From Roseivirga sp. (GTDB taxonomy: Bacteria > Bacteroidota > Bacteroidia > Cytophagales > Cyclobacteriaceae), in assembly GCA_021404565.1 (NCBI GenBank), contig JAAWWF010000005.1:310001-374000 (forward strand): a DNA stretch of 64,000 nt. The letters run 5' to 3'. How positions within the stretch are numbered: the first letter of the stretch is position 1; every line of letters starts with the position of its first letter. The notes under the pieces were generated by a model. That model saw only the letters and a list, made by a program, of their open reading frames with translations, was not told the origin of the DNA and did not search any database. The translations under genes and the position numbers were made by a program. This document shows positions 34,249 to 42,845 of the stretch, piece after piece.

Positions 34249-34474
34249 TTTCTTATAGGTTAATTTCTGTACTAAAGATAAAGGGATTCACCTAAGGTTG
34301 CACCGGACTGCAAAAATGATTCGGAAAGGTTTTATCCACAATCGATTCTGTGAGTAAATACTTATCTTATGAGTGACGTTTCAGGCCTGTTAGTTTTTCT
34401 TTTTTAAGGGCAGGTCGCTGCACCGACATTGAGGTGCAACTAAAAACCGGACTTTTCGCATTATATCTCCTGTT

Positions 34475-35809
34475 ATGCAACACATCGTAATTATCGGCAA
34501 TGGGATTTCGGGAATAACCACGGCCAGACACATCCGCAAGAAAAGCGACCACCGCATTACGGTGATTTCTGCTGAGACGGATCATTTTTTTTCCCGCACG
34601 GCACTCATGTATATCTACATGGGGCATATGAAGTATGAACATACTAAGCCTTATGAGGATTGGTTTTGGGCTAAAAATCGCATTGAGCTCAAGAGGGCCT
34701 ATGTGGAATCGGTAGATACTGAAGCCAGGAAACTGCAGTTAAGCGGAGGAGAGCAAATGGACTATGACAAGCTGGTGATTGCCACTGGGTCAAAGTCCAA
34801 CAAGTTTGGCTGGCCAGGTCAGGATTTAAAGGCTGTACAGGGCCTCTATAGCTACCAAGACCTGGAAAGCATGGAGAGAGATACACAGGGCATTTCGCGG
34901 GCAGTGGTTGTTGGCGGAGGGCTGATAGGCATTGAAATGGCCGAAATGCTGCTTTCAAGAAATATCCCCGTCACCTTTCTGGTAAGAGAAGATAGCTTTT
35001 GGAACAATGTACTGCCGAAAGAAGAGTCTGAAATGATCAACCGGCATATCCGGGAGCATCACGTGGATTTAAGATTGGGTACTGAGCTTAAGGAGATTCT
35101 GTCTGACGATAATGGACGTGCACGTGCAGTGGTTACCGGAGATGGAGAAGAAATAGCCTGTCAGTTTGTAGGGCTCACGGCCGGAGTTTCACCCAATATT
35201 GGTTTTCTCGAAGGATCAGGCATAGAAACCGAAAGAGGAGTGAAGGTTGATCCCTATCTGGAGACCTCTGTAAAGGATGTGTTCGCCATTGGCGACTGTG
35301 CTGAGTTTAAAGAGCCGAACGGAGAGCGAAGACCTATTGAGCAGGTTTGGTATACCGGCAGAATGATGGGGGAGGCGCTCGCCAATACCCTATGTGATAA
35401 GCCTACCAAATACGAACCCGGGCACTGGTTTAACTCTGCCAAGTTTTTTGATATAGAATACCAGACTTATGGCTGGGTTTGGGCACAGCCTAAAGAAAAT
35501 GAAGCGAGCTTTTACTGGGAAGATGTTTCTGGTAAAATTTGCCTCAGACTGGTCTTCGACAGGAATTCTCACAAGCTTTTAGGAGTGAATAACTTCGGTA
35601 TTCGTCTCAGGCATCATGCTTTTGACAAGTGGTTTGAGCAAGAGAAAAAAGTAGAGTATGTGCTGGAGCACCTGGCCGATGCCAACTTTGATCCGGAGCT
35701 CTACAAAAAATATGAGCATGAAATTGTGGCTCAGTTTAATAAAGATTTTAGCGCCTCTGTCAGCCTTAAGAAGAAGAGCTGGAAGCGCATCCTTGAATTA
35801 GTATCCTAA
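34475..35809 (+). CDS. FAD-dependent NAD(P)H oxidoreductase (pyridine nucleotide-disulfide type)
   Basis: A 444-aa flavoprotein. The FAD-binding Rossmann motif is 'IIGNGISGITTARH' (about 5-18), the NAD(P)-binding motif 'VVVGGGLIGIEMAEMLL' (about 144-160), and 'VFAIGDCAEF' (about 270) closes the FAD site. There is no redox CxxxxC pair, which sets it apart from disulfide reductases and places it near rubredoxin/nitrite reductase FAD subunits. The membrane polyferredoxin gene starts 18 bases after its stop, so electrons may pass between NAD(P)H, this flavoprotein and the Fe-S protein (inference). Confidence 0.85.
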   Translation: MQHIVIIGNGISGITTARHIRKKSDHRITVISAETDHFFSRTALMYIYMGHMKYEHTKPYEDWFWAKNRIELKRAYVESVDTEARKLQLSGGEQMDYDKLVIATGSKSNKFGWPGQDLKAVQGLYSYQDLESMERDTQGISRAVVVGGGLIGIEMAEMLLSRNIPVTFLVREDSFWNNVLPKEESEMINRHIREHHVDLRLGTELKEILSDDNGRARAVVTGDGEEIACQFVGLTAGVSPNIGFLEGSGIETERGVKVDPYLETSVKDVFAIGDCAEFKEPNGERRPIEQVWYTGRMMGEALANTLCDKPTKYEPGHWFNSAKFFDIEYQTYGWVWAQPKENEASFYWEDVSGKICLRLVFDRNSHKLLGVNNFGIRLRHHAFDKWFEQEKKVEYVLEHLADANFDPELYKKYEHEIVAQFNKDFSASVSLKKKSWKRILELVS

Positions 35810-35827
35810 AAAATTAAATCATATATA

Positions 35828-37258
35828 ATGTCAACCGCAGACCCAAGTTTGTCTATTGCTAACCCGCATCCCAAGGATACGGATGTAATACAAAAAATCA
35901 GTTTGGCTGTAGCCTGTATAGGTGTACTCATACTATTTATGGCGTGGGGCAATGTACCAGTCAGAGCAAGTATAATGCTGCCGGTTTCGCTGCTTTCGAT
36001 CATCATAGGAACCACTGTATATGCCGTCAGAACCTACATGAATGTGCCTGAGGGCATAAAGAATAATGGCGTCTGGCACAAGAGCCTGACCAATCGTGGA
36101 GTTGCCGGCTGGATTGTCGGTTTGATTCTGACAGGCTTTTATGTCATTCTCTATTGGTTTCCCGGTTATATCGGCTTTGGCCAAAACGGAGCAGCCAACC
36201 AGGGACTAGTTGCTCTTTTCGATCCTTTGAGTATGTTTTTCAAGGGGAAGCCAGCCAGTCAATGGTTTGTGTATGGTACGCTTTATACCGTTTCAATCTT
36301 TTCATTGGGTATCAAGTTCCTGTTGAAGTACCGCCATAACCGCTATCAGTTTATCAGAACCCTGGTGGTGATTGCTTCTCAGTTGTTCCTGGCCTATCTG
36401 ATCCCTGAGATACTCGCTGGTTTGAATTACAATGATGTAACCCTCGCAGATGGTTCTTATGTGGGCTACTTTGATACAGATATCAAAAATACCTGGCCTC
36501 TCGACTATGATTTCTTTTATGACTGGCACCTGGACGCCATGCAGCAGGAGGCTTATCAGCCGGTAGGCATTCTGTATCTGATTATTGGTATTGCTATGTT
36601 CCTGGTGGTCACACCTATTATTACTTACTATGTTGGTAAGCGCTGGTATTGCTCCTGGATTTGTGGCTGTGGAGGCCTTGCTGAAACTGCCGGTGATCCA
36701 TTTCGCCATCTGTCATCAAAGAAACTAAGTGCCTGGAAGCTGGAGCGATGGCTTATCCATGGGGTGATGATTTTCATCTTTGTAATGACAGCCGCCACGC
36801 TATATGGTTACTTCTATAATACGGGCGAAATCTTCGGACTCAATATCTACAACAACTTTCAAAAGCCTTATGGCTTTGCTATCGGAGCCATGTTTTCCGG
36901 TGTCATTGGTGTAGGCTTCTACCCGATGCTGGGTAACAGGGTATGGTGTCGCTTTGGCTGCCCTATGGCAGGTTACATGGGGATCATTCAACGCTTCAAA
37001 TCCAAATTCAGAATCACAACCAACGGTGGTCAGTGTATCTCTTGCGGCAACTGCTCTACTTACTGCGAACAGGGTATTGATGTAAGGGCCTATGCGCAGA
37101 AGGGACAGAACATTGTACGTGCCTCTTGTGTAGGTTGTGGTATCTGCTCCGCAGTATGCCCCAGAGGTGTATTAAAGCTGGAGAATGGTCCTGAAGAAGG
37201 AAGAGTAGACCTGCCACCGATCATTATCGGTAATAAGAGTATCAAGGTTTCGGGATAG
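35828..37258 (+). CDS. Membrane-bound 4Fe-4S polyferredoxin, NapH/CcoG-like
   Basis: A 476-aa protein with about six membrane helices (first ones at 24-42, 54-66, 92-112). Two Cys-rich motifs sit in the membrane-proximal part, 'WYCSWICGCGGLAET' near 270 and 'RVWCRFGCPMAGYMG' near 375. Two C-terminal 4Fe-4S sites follow, 'CISCGNCSTYCEQG' near 400 and 'CVGCGICSAVCPRG' near 430. This layout resembles NapH, YccM and CcoG electron-transfer proteins. It forms a two-gene unit with the FAD oxidoreductase and ends at a clear terminator. The electron acceptor is unknown; no nitrate or copper-oxidase genes lie nearby. Confidence 0.85.
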   Translation: MSTADPSLSIANPHPKDTDVIQKISLAVACIGVLILFMAWGNVPVRASIMLPVSLLSIIIGTTVYAVRTYMNVPEGIKNNGVWHKSLTNRGVAGWIVGLILTGFYVILYWFPGYIGFGQNGAANQGLVALFDPLSMFFKGKPASQWFVYGTLYTVSIFSLGIKFLLKYRHNRYQFIRTLVVIASQLFLAYLIPEILAGLNYNDVTLADGSYVGYFDTDIKNTWPLDYDFFYDWHLDAMQQEAYQPVGILYLIIGIAMFLVVTPIITYYVGKRWYCSWICGCGGLAETAGDPFRHLSSKKLSAWKLERWLIHGVMIFIFVMTAATLYGYFYNTGEIFGLNIYNNFQKPYGFAIGAMFSGVIGVGFYPMLGNRVWCRFGCPMAGYMGIIQRFKSKFRITTNGGQCISCGNCSTYCEQGIDVRAYAQKGQNIVRASCVGCGICSAVCPRGVLKLENGPEEGRVDLPPIIIGNKSIKVSG

Positions 37259-37283
37259 AAACCTCGTATTAATATTCAATTTG

Positions 37284-37320
37284 GAAAGCCACCTGTTGCT
37301 CACGGGTGGCTTTCATTTTT
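37284..37320 (+). terminator. Rho-independent terminator of the oxidoreductase/polyferredoxin unit
   Basis: GAAAGCCACC (37284-37293) and GGTGGCTTTC (37305-37314) form a perfect 10-bp stem, followed by an A and a T-run, 25 bases after the stop. Confidence 0.9.
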
Positions 37321-37532
37321 TCTCAGGAGTATCAAAGAGAGGGCTATTGTTGGGGGATACCTTTAAGTGTTAGGATTTGTCATATGGAAATTCAGTATGT
37401 GTAAATTTCATTTTAATGTATTTAAAATTATTAGATAGGAAATAATTAAAAAAATATATTGATATAACTTGTTATTTATATTTTGATTAGATAGACTTGA
37501 TCAACCGAATTTTTAACATAACAAACATTATT

Positions 37533-37766
37533 ATGAAGAAAAGAGTAATGAAAATTGCTGCCGTTGTACTGATGGTAGCCGGAACTTTTACAATGACTGC
37601 TCCAGGGCTTTTTGGAGCAATGGCAGTAGGCAACAAAGATTGCGATGACAATTGTGAGTCCTCCACCGAATTTCACTGCCTGCTCACCTATGGTGACGGG
37701 TCACAGGTGATTTGTGTCAATATGCAGGTAAAAGGGACAACTCCGGGAGATATCACTCATAATTAA
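37533..37766 (+). CDS. Small exported Cys-rich peptide, NVEALA-like
   Basis: A 77-aa protein with a signal-like N-terminus (MKKRVMKIAAVVLMVAGTFT, hydrophobic to about residue 30) and a short mature region with four Cys (37, 41, 49, 61). Size, leader and Cys content resemble the NVEALA peptides of Bacteroides, which also sit beside beta-propeller lipoprotein genes; the NVEALA motif itself is not present ('PGLFGAMAVG' is in its place), so the link is tentative. The ATG at 37533 is preferred to a TTG at 37497. A hairpin separates it from the propeller gene. Confidence 0.6.
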   Translation: MKKRVMKIAAVVLMVAGTFTMTAPGLFGAMAVGNKDCDDNCESSTEFHCLLTYGDGSQVICVNMQVKGTTPGDITHN

Positions 37767-37799
37767 TGATATTTCTTATTTTTTAACTATGTAATTTTG

Positions 37800-37826
37800 A
37801 AATGCACTCTTTTTTGGAGTGCATTT
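37800..37826 (+). terminator. Attenuator-like hairpin between peptide and propeller genes
   Basis: AAATGCACTC (37800-37809) and GAGTGCATTT (37817-37826) form a perfect 10-bp stem with a T-rich loop, followed by an AT-rich stretch that is not a clean T-run. It could end most peptide transcripts and let some read into the propeller gene that starts 14 bases later. Confidence 0.6.
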
Positions 37827-37839
37827 ACTATATTTTTAT

Positions 37840-38907
37840 ATGATCAAAGAAAATATTCTGGCCTTAGCCCTTCTCTTCCTTTCCCTTGGTTCATGCAACT
37901 CAACACCTGACAACACTGATCCCGTCTGGGGTAGCTTAGATTTTATTGATTTGACTGGACAGGTGATGGAAACCGATTCATTGCCTTTGCCTTATCGCAT
38001 AACTATTTCCACAGAAGAGAAACTTCTATTTGTTGTTAACAGGCAGGGAAATAACAATGGTTACATATGGGTTTTCGATCTCGTCTCAGGAAACTTTCTC
38101 AAATCTTTTCTGAGGAGTGGTGCCGGACCGGGAGAGTTACTCCATGTTGGTCATTTGCAAATACTTGATCAGGAACTTGTGGTTTTCGGCACCTTAGAGA
38201 AGAAACTGTTGATTTATGATCTTCAGGGGATCAGAGCGGAAGGTTTGCCCATGCCAAAACAGGTTATCACCATTAAGGCCAATTCAGTTAGATCTCCCTA
38301 TATGATTAATAACAACCTGATAGTAGATACACGTTTTAACTTCAAAGAAGACAGTATTGCCAGGCTGAATTTCTACAATGGAGAGGGAGAATTAGTGAGT
38401 ATTTCAGGTGGTTTTCCTGATGCTTCTGCGGATTTGGGTCCAGTCCATCTCACAGAGGCGTATCGGTGTTTTGTGGGAGTAAATGCCGGTAAGGTAGTAC
38501 TGACAAACGCGTATACTGATCTTATGGAAATATATGATGAGCAGGGCAATCTACTGGAAGTTGTAAATGGGCCTGATAACTTCGAACCATTAATGAAACC
38601 AAGAGAATCAGGAGGAGGAGTAATGATTGCTCCCACATCTGAAACCAGAAGAGCTTACTCCTTTGTGAGCGTGGGAAATGACGAAATACTGTCTTTTTAC
38701 AGCGGTGAACTGAATAGCAAATCACAGAACAATAAGAGACGTTTTGTTTTATTTTCTTCCAGCGGAGAACCTCTAAAGAGCTATAATCTGGATATACCGA
38801 TCCTCCATTTTGATGTAGACTGGGAATCGAGGGTGGTATATGGTGTTACAGACGAGTACAAAGATGGAGATAATGAACTGGCAGTAATAACCTATAAACT
38901 CGACTAA
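37840..38907 (+). CDS. BF3164-type 6-bladed beta-propeller lipoprotein
   Basis: A 355-aa lipoprotein (lipobox 'LSLGSC'). Propeller strands include 'VVNRQGNNNGYIWVFDLVSGNFLKSFLRSGAGPGELLHVGHLQI' near 65-108 and 'LVVFGTLEKKLLIYDLQG'. The 'G.GPGEL' block is a hallmark of this Bacteroidetes group. The ATG at 37840 is chosen over a GTG inside the hairpin. Its stop overlaps the next gene by 1 base (TAATG), so the two are coupled. It lies behind the small Cys-peptide gene, a typical arrangement for the family. Function unknown; peptide sensing, binding or export are candidates. Confidence 0.75.
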   Translation: MIKENILALALLFLSLGSCNSTPDNTDPVWGSLDFIDLTGQVMETDSLPLPYRITISTEEKLLFVVNRQGNNNGYIWVFDLVSGNFLKSFLRSGAGPGELLHVGHLQILDQELVVFGTLEKKLLIYDLQGIRAEGLPMPKQVITIKANSVRSPYMINNNLIVDTRFNFKEDSIARLNFYNGEGELVSISGGFPDASADLGPVHLTEAYRCFVGVNAGKVVLTNAYTDLMEIYDEQGNLLEVVNGPDNFEPLMKPRESGGGVMIAPTSETRRAYSFVSVGNDEILSFYSGELNSKSQNNKRRFVLFSSSGEPLKSYNLDIPILHFDVDWESRVVYGVTDEYKDGDNELAVITYKLD

Positions 38908-39398
38908 TGAGGCTGTACCTGTGTTTGGCAAGTTTACTTTTTGCAAGCCTCCTGGCCTGTAGTGACCAGAGAAGCACAAAGTCATCGCAACAAATGACAG
39001 TCCTTACCTTTCCTAAAGGGATTTACGAACAAGGTTGTGGGATTGACTCGGATGAGGGAACTGATAAAAGATTACTCTATTACTTCGATGGTGATTGTGC
39101 CTTGTGCTTTGGTAAGGTCAAAACTATCGAAAGGCTGGCGGCAGAGGAACTTGGTCATGTCAAGCTTGTTTTTATTGCCAGAACATCAAAAACAGATATG
39201 TTTCGGCAGAATGCATTGAACGCAAAAATCATATCCTGTATTCAAATTGACAGCCTGGGCTACTTTGAGCAGATAAATCCCGATAAAACTTATCTTGATC
39301 AAATGGCGGTTTTAGACAATGAGAATGGTATTCTCATAGAAGGTAACCTTATCAATGATCTGGAGGTGAGGTCTTCATTTAAGAAAGCTCTAAAATAG
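38907..39398 (+). CDS. Lipoprotein with thioredoxin-like CxxC site
   Basis: A 163-aa lipoprotein (lipobox 'SLLAC', Cys18). The segment 'LLYYFDGDCALCFGKVKTIERLAAEEL' (about 57-82) has a CxxC pair (Cys64, Cys67) in a context like the DCC/DUF393 and thioredoxin-like folds; 'LVFIART' and the C-terminal 'YLDQMAVLDNENGILIEGN' would be the following strands. It overlaps the propeller lipoprotein stop by 1 base. A thiol-redox lipoprotein next to a Cys-rich peptide suggests disulfide handling of the peptide (inference). The exact family was not identified. Confidence 0.6.
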   Translation: MRLYLCLASLLFASLLACSDQRSTKSSQQMTVLTFPKGIYEQGCGIDSDEGTDKRLLYYFDGDCALCFGKVKTIERLAAEELGHVKLVFIARTSKTDMFRQNALNAKIISCIQIDSLGYFEQINPDKTYLDQMAVLDNENGILIEGNLINDLEVRSSFKKALK

Positions 39399-39933
39399 GG
39401 CTTGATTCCTTTTCTAATCGCCCGTTCCTCCCTTGATGTACGGTATCTCCACTTCCCGGTAAGCCGTCAACAGCTTTCTGTGGCTTATTGGTGTGGAATG
39501 TGGTGAGTATTGCAATAGCCAGGTGTATTAAAATAAATAATATAAAACTATGATTTCCTAGAAAATGAACAAAAAATGATTTAATAAATAGATTTAACGT
39601 AAATAATGGCTAAATTGAGATGCCTTAACCAAAGCCGATAGTACAGAGTGTTAGCTATGGTTGGTATTTCCCCAACGCAGTATTGTATTTAAGCACCATG
39701 TGCTTTATTCATAAAGAGAGAACTTGATTATTCAAGTCTATTTTGGTTGTGAGAGTCTGTCCCCCAGGGCAGGCTCTCTCGTTTTTTATTGGGTAGTTAC
39801 GTGAGATTTGACTGTAAAAAGCGACAACAGATTATTGTCATAGGATAATCGGATTTTTGTCTTTTAGAAATTCAGTTAGATGGAGTATCTATAGATTTAA
39901 ATCAAAGGGCTTGTAGTTGGGGATAGATAAGAA
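39399..39933. other. Gene-free stretch with stacked hairpins
   Basis: No coding frame of weight is present. The first part (39399-39640) is AT rich and featureless apart from the end of the CxxC lipoprotein transcript; the second part holds the structured candidate RNA at about 39660-39787. The last 140 bases up to the stop at 39934 show nothing clear. Confidence 0.5.
39660..39787 (+). ncRNA. Candidate small RNA or structured leader ending in a terminator
   Basis: Three plus-strand hairpins stand in series: AAGCAC-CAT-GTGCTT (39691-39705), ACTTGA-TTAT-TCAAGT (39722-39737) and a G/C-rich stem beginning GAGAG and closing CTCTC (39751-39778) with a six-base T-run at 39782-39787. No ORF precedes the terminator for over 350 bases, so it may close a non-coding transcript. 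A well-formed promoter was not found and the 5' end is a guess; read-through termination of the operon ending at 39398 is the alternative. Confidence 0.45.
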
Positions 39934-40407
39934 TTACCGCTCCTTCCACTCCTTCACAAATTTGAGATACGCACTCTCTGTAAGCCTCAGGCAGCGGTCC
40001 AAAATTGCTTCATATCCATCCTTATCAGACATAAGCAACTCTGAAGAGGTCCAGATAACACCTTTGAGCCAATAGACTTTGGCTACTTTCACATTCTGTG
40101 TTACGTTGTGGCATATTTCCTTGGCCTTTGTGATATCGGCCTCATTGCTGAGTTTAAGGTTGGCCAGTCGTGCAATACGAAAGAAGTTCTCGTCTTTCAT
40201 ATCAATAGTGATATAGTAGGTCCTGTCGTTGTAAGTAAACTTAACATCGCCATCATCGTCTACTTCGGGGCTATAGCCCTTGTTACCAAGAAAGGACACA
40301 TATTTGTCCTGGATCAGCTTTTTCTTGATTTGTGTTTCAGCATCAAACTGGGCACTTACAGATAAGCTAAGACTGATAAAAAAGAGGGTAAATAAGAGTC
40401 GTTGCAT
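39934..40407 (-). CDS. Exported protein of unknown function
   Basis: A 157-aa protein starting MQRLLFTLFFISLSLSVSAQ, a clean signal peptide. The ATG at 40407 is preferred to a TTG five codons upstream. The mature region 'LIQDKYVSFLGNKGYSPEVDDDGDVKFTYNDRTYYITIDMKDENFFRIARL' resembles the YbjN/type III chaperone-like fold (short helix, then an antiparallel sheet), a pattern impression only. 'ICHNVTQNVKVAKVYWLKGVIWTSSELLM' follows. It is transcribed alone. Family not firmly recognised. Confidence 0.6.
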   Translation of the reverse strand: MQRLLFTLFFISLSLSVSAQFDAETQIKKKLIQDKYVSFLGNKGYSPEVDDDGDVKFTYNDRTYYITIDMKDENFFRIARLANLKLSNEADITKAKEICHNVTQNVKVAKVYWLKGVIWTSSELLMSDKDGYEAILDRCLRLTESAYLKFVKEWKER

Positions 40408-40469
40408 TTCGGTTGTCTTCAAAAGCAGGGTATATCGCTTTTCCTAAAATAGTAAATTAGGTATAAAGC

Positions 40470-40501
40470 AAAAAAACAGCGAGCCCTCCGACCCGCTGTT
40501 T
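40470..40501 (-). terminator. Terminator of the DUF547-barrel gene
   Basis: AACAGCG (40475-40481) pairs with CGCTGTT (40494-40500); the A-run on the plus strand before it is a U-run on the minus strand. It lies about 95 bases beyond the stop at 40596. Confidence 0.75.
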
Positions 40502-40595
40502 ACTCAATCAACAACTCAACTATTAACTATTCTCACTTAGTCATTTCTTCTGAGACCATTGTCTGATATCTATCATCTAATGTCTCCTGTCTTAT

Positions 40596-42158
40596 TCATT
40601 TAATATACCTGAATCCAAGGTTGAAGGTAGTGCCACCACCGTCATTTCGTGAGGCAAAAAAGCTCGTGGTAGAAGCCTCTATGCCCAGCTTATCGGTGAG
40701 CTGGACTTTAATGCCCGCTCCGGCCTGCTGAAACCATTGCGACAATCCGAATTGCTCATCAAAACCGTTAGACACTCGCTCAAATCTTGGAGAGTACTGG
40801 TAAAGGGCAAACAGTGAAACCTTGCTGGATGGGAAGTAGCTTAGAATTCCGGTGACAGGAGTTCTGAAGAAATTTTCCTGATCATCTCTTCTGGCAAATC
40901 TGTAAATAAGATCTGTTTCCAGAAAAAGCCTCCACTGATCGTTCAGCTCCTGATCAAAGAACACCTGGTTTACCCAGGTATAGCGATCATGTGCCACAAA
41001 TGCTCCATTTCTGTTTTCCAGATTTTTACCACCCGGAAACCAAAATGCTGACCTAACGGAAAGGTTATTCAACTTTTTAAAAGGAGTAAATCGTATGCTC
41101 GGCCCAAAGTTGGCCACTGCAATTTCGTTGATGTCTCCTGATTGAAAAACCGGGGAAAAGGGTGAGCTCCCGTTTGAAAAGGAACTCACCGTCACATCAA
41201 AACCCAAATTCAACCGGGATGACTCTGATACTCCAAATGTCACTTGGTAAGCAGCGTTGAAAAAACTCTGTCGCTGTGCCAATGACACCTTATCGCCTTC
41301 TCTGTTTCTTATTCTATTTTGTGTATAGATATTGTAGAAGGAATTGAGCTCTACTTGTCCTTTTCTCAAGAGTACCGAAGGCGTGAAACTCTGAAGGTTT
41401 GAAGTAGGCTCAACGGCCTTTTTTGACGATTGCGCGTTTCCTTTCTGGCCGTTCAAAGCCCAGTCATAGGTGTAGTAACCAGTTTTGTAACTGGTAGGAA
41501 TAGCCTCATCGCGGTACTTGTTCAGGTACTCTATGATCGAGGGTGCTTTGTCTTTAAAATCACCAGGATACCACTTGAAGATCTCAGAAAGCTCAACAAT
41601 TTTCTTGCGCTTGTTTACCTGGATGAATTCATCATTGTTCAGGGCGAGCTTCGTGCGCTCCAGAATCTGTGCCTCCAGCTTTTCAGGACGGTAGGCGAAT
41701 GAAGCGATCGGAGGACAGCTTATTGCGGCACATACCAGTACGAAATGCAATTTCTCATCTCCTGTTACCTTAAGCAGGTACTCCTTTTCCAGGTCGTTCA
41801 GTGTGATGTTTTTGCCGGCTATGTTGTGCTTTTTCCCTTCAAAGAATCCGCTGATTTTGAGCGGAGACTCGGTAGGGTAATCTTTCAGAATACCGTTAAT
41901 CACCGAGATGTTATAAGCATTGATAAAGAATGCTTTTTTCTCTACACCACTCAGGCTGTTGGTGTTCATTGCAGCTACCTGCTGAACCAGAGAATTCAGC
42001 GACTCTCCGTTTTTACTAAGGCCCTTATAGTTGACCCTCCCTTCTGTTACCTGTGCTTTGAAAAAGGCATCAGCCTCATTCAGAAAAGCATCAAGCGACT
42101 GAGCCTGTGCTGCCAAACCGGCAAGCATCACAGCTCCTATCAATATTAACTTTTTCAT
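40596..42158 (-). CDS. DUF547 domain fused to a C-terminal outer-membrane beta-barrel
   Basis: A 520-aa exported protein (signal peptide ending 'GLAAQA'). Residues about 22-235 are a DUF547 domain ('VNYKGLSKNGESLNSLV', 'KKAFFINAYNISVINGILKDYP', 'HFVLVCAAISCPPIASFAYRPEKLE'). Residues about 265-520 look like antiparallel membrane strands with alternating hydrophobic residues, ending in 'TTFNLGFRYIK' with an aromatic near the C-terminus as in outer-membrane proteins. DUF547 proteins are usually about 230-270 aa and stand alone, so this is a fusion. The frame is unbroken and starts at a clear signal peptide. Function unknown. Confidence 0.75.
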   Translation of the reverse strand: MKKLILIGAVMLAGLAAQAQSLDAFLNEADAFFKAQVTEGRVNYKGLSKNGESLNSLVQQVAAMNTNSLSGVEKKAFFINAYNISVINGILKDYPTESPLKISGFFEGKKHNIAGKNITLNDLEKEYLLKVTGDEKLHFVLVCAAISCPPIASFAYRPEKLEAQILERTKLALNNDEFIQVNKRKKIVELSEIFKWYPGDFKDKAPSIIEYLNKYRDEAIPTSYKTGYYTYDWALNGQKGNAQSSKKAVEPTSNLQSFTPSVLLRKGQVELNSFYNIYTQNRIRNREGDKVSLAQRQSFFNAAYQVTFGVSESSRLNLGFDVTVSSFSNGSSPFSPVFQSGDINEIAVANFGPSIRFTPFKKLNNLSVRSAFWFPGGKNLENRNGAFVAHDRYTWVNQVFFDQELNDQWRLFLETDLIYRFARRDDQENFFRTPVTGILSYFPSSKVSLFALYQYSPRFERVSNGFDEQFGLSQWFQQAGAGIKVQLTDKLGIEASTTSFFASRNDGGGTTFNLGFRYIK

Positions 42159-42185
42159 TTCAATACTAGATTTTGATGTGTTGTA

Positions 42186-42695
42186 TTAATTGGCATCGGT
42201 TTCGTAGATACCCTCTATGTCCATTAGCTGTCCAAAGATGTCTACCTCACCGGTAAGTTGAATTCTGTTGTTCTCCAGCCCTGCTACGGTTGAAACATAG
42301 GCGATGCTTGTGCCCCGATCAAAGATGAGTTGACGGTTGTCAAAATCAAGTTCCCAGATGCCGGTTTTTATTCGTTGATCATCAGCTCCTCCGCAAAGTA
42401 CCTCACCACCATCGTAGCGGTAGGTGCCATCTGCAAAGAAGGTGAAGGTATCGTCCAGTCGGCAAAGCTGAAATCCGCTAAGGCCTTCCAACTCAAAGGT
42501 CAGGGCTTTCCATACCCGACTGTTGTCGCCTGCAAGCTCTGACATAAATGTGGCTGCGGTAGCAGGAATACCATCAGGAGCATCTACAGGTGCGGTAGGC
42601 CCAGGCTCGTCAAGGTCTACCAGACTACAGGCTGCTACCAGAAACAGCGTGGCACTGAGCAGCAACATTGATTGTAGTTTTTTAAGGTTTTTCAT
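42186..42695 (-). CDS. Lipocalin-like lipoprotein
   Basis: A 169-aa lipoprotein; the ATG at 42695 (MKNLKKLQSMLLLSATLF) leads into lipobox 'LVAAC', while the longer frame lacks support. A Pro-rich linker ('DEPGPTAPVDAPDGIP') is followed by 'SRVWKALTFELEG', 'TFTFFADGTYRYDGGEVLCGG', 'TGIWELDFDNRQLIFDRG' and 'IQLTGEVDI', the strand order of Bacteroidetes lipocalin-like domains. It lies 27 bases before the DUF547-barrel gene on the same strand, so the two are likely co-transcribed. Role unknown. Confidence 0.7.
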   Translation of the reverse strand: MKNLKKLQSMLLLSATLFLVAACSLVDLDEPGPTAPVDAPDGIPATAATFMSELAGDNSRVWKALTFELEGLSGFQLCRLDDTFTFFADGTYRYDGGEVLCGGADDQRIKTGIWELDFDNRQLIFDRGTSIAYVSTVAGLENNRIQLTGEVDIFGQLMDIEGIYETDAN

Positions 42696-42845
42696 GGTTG
42701 TCGTTATTAGTTTTATTTTTGTGTCTTCCAGGATTTCCCTTGCAATACACAACTTTCCAATGTGAATCGGACTATAGAAGTTCACCGGAAAAGAAGGTTT
42801 TTATCATAATTGGCGAAATGTTAACTGCCTGTTAGTCAGCTGTGA

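Noticed and set aside
34326-34345. Single TTATCCACA DnaA-box-like sequence near 34327
   Set aside because: One box alone, far from dnaA and not clustered; likely chance.
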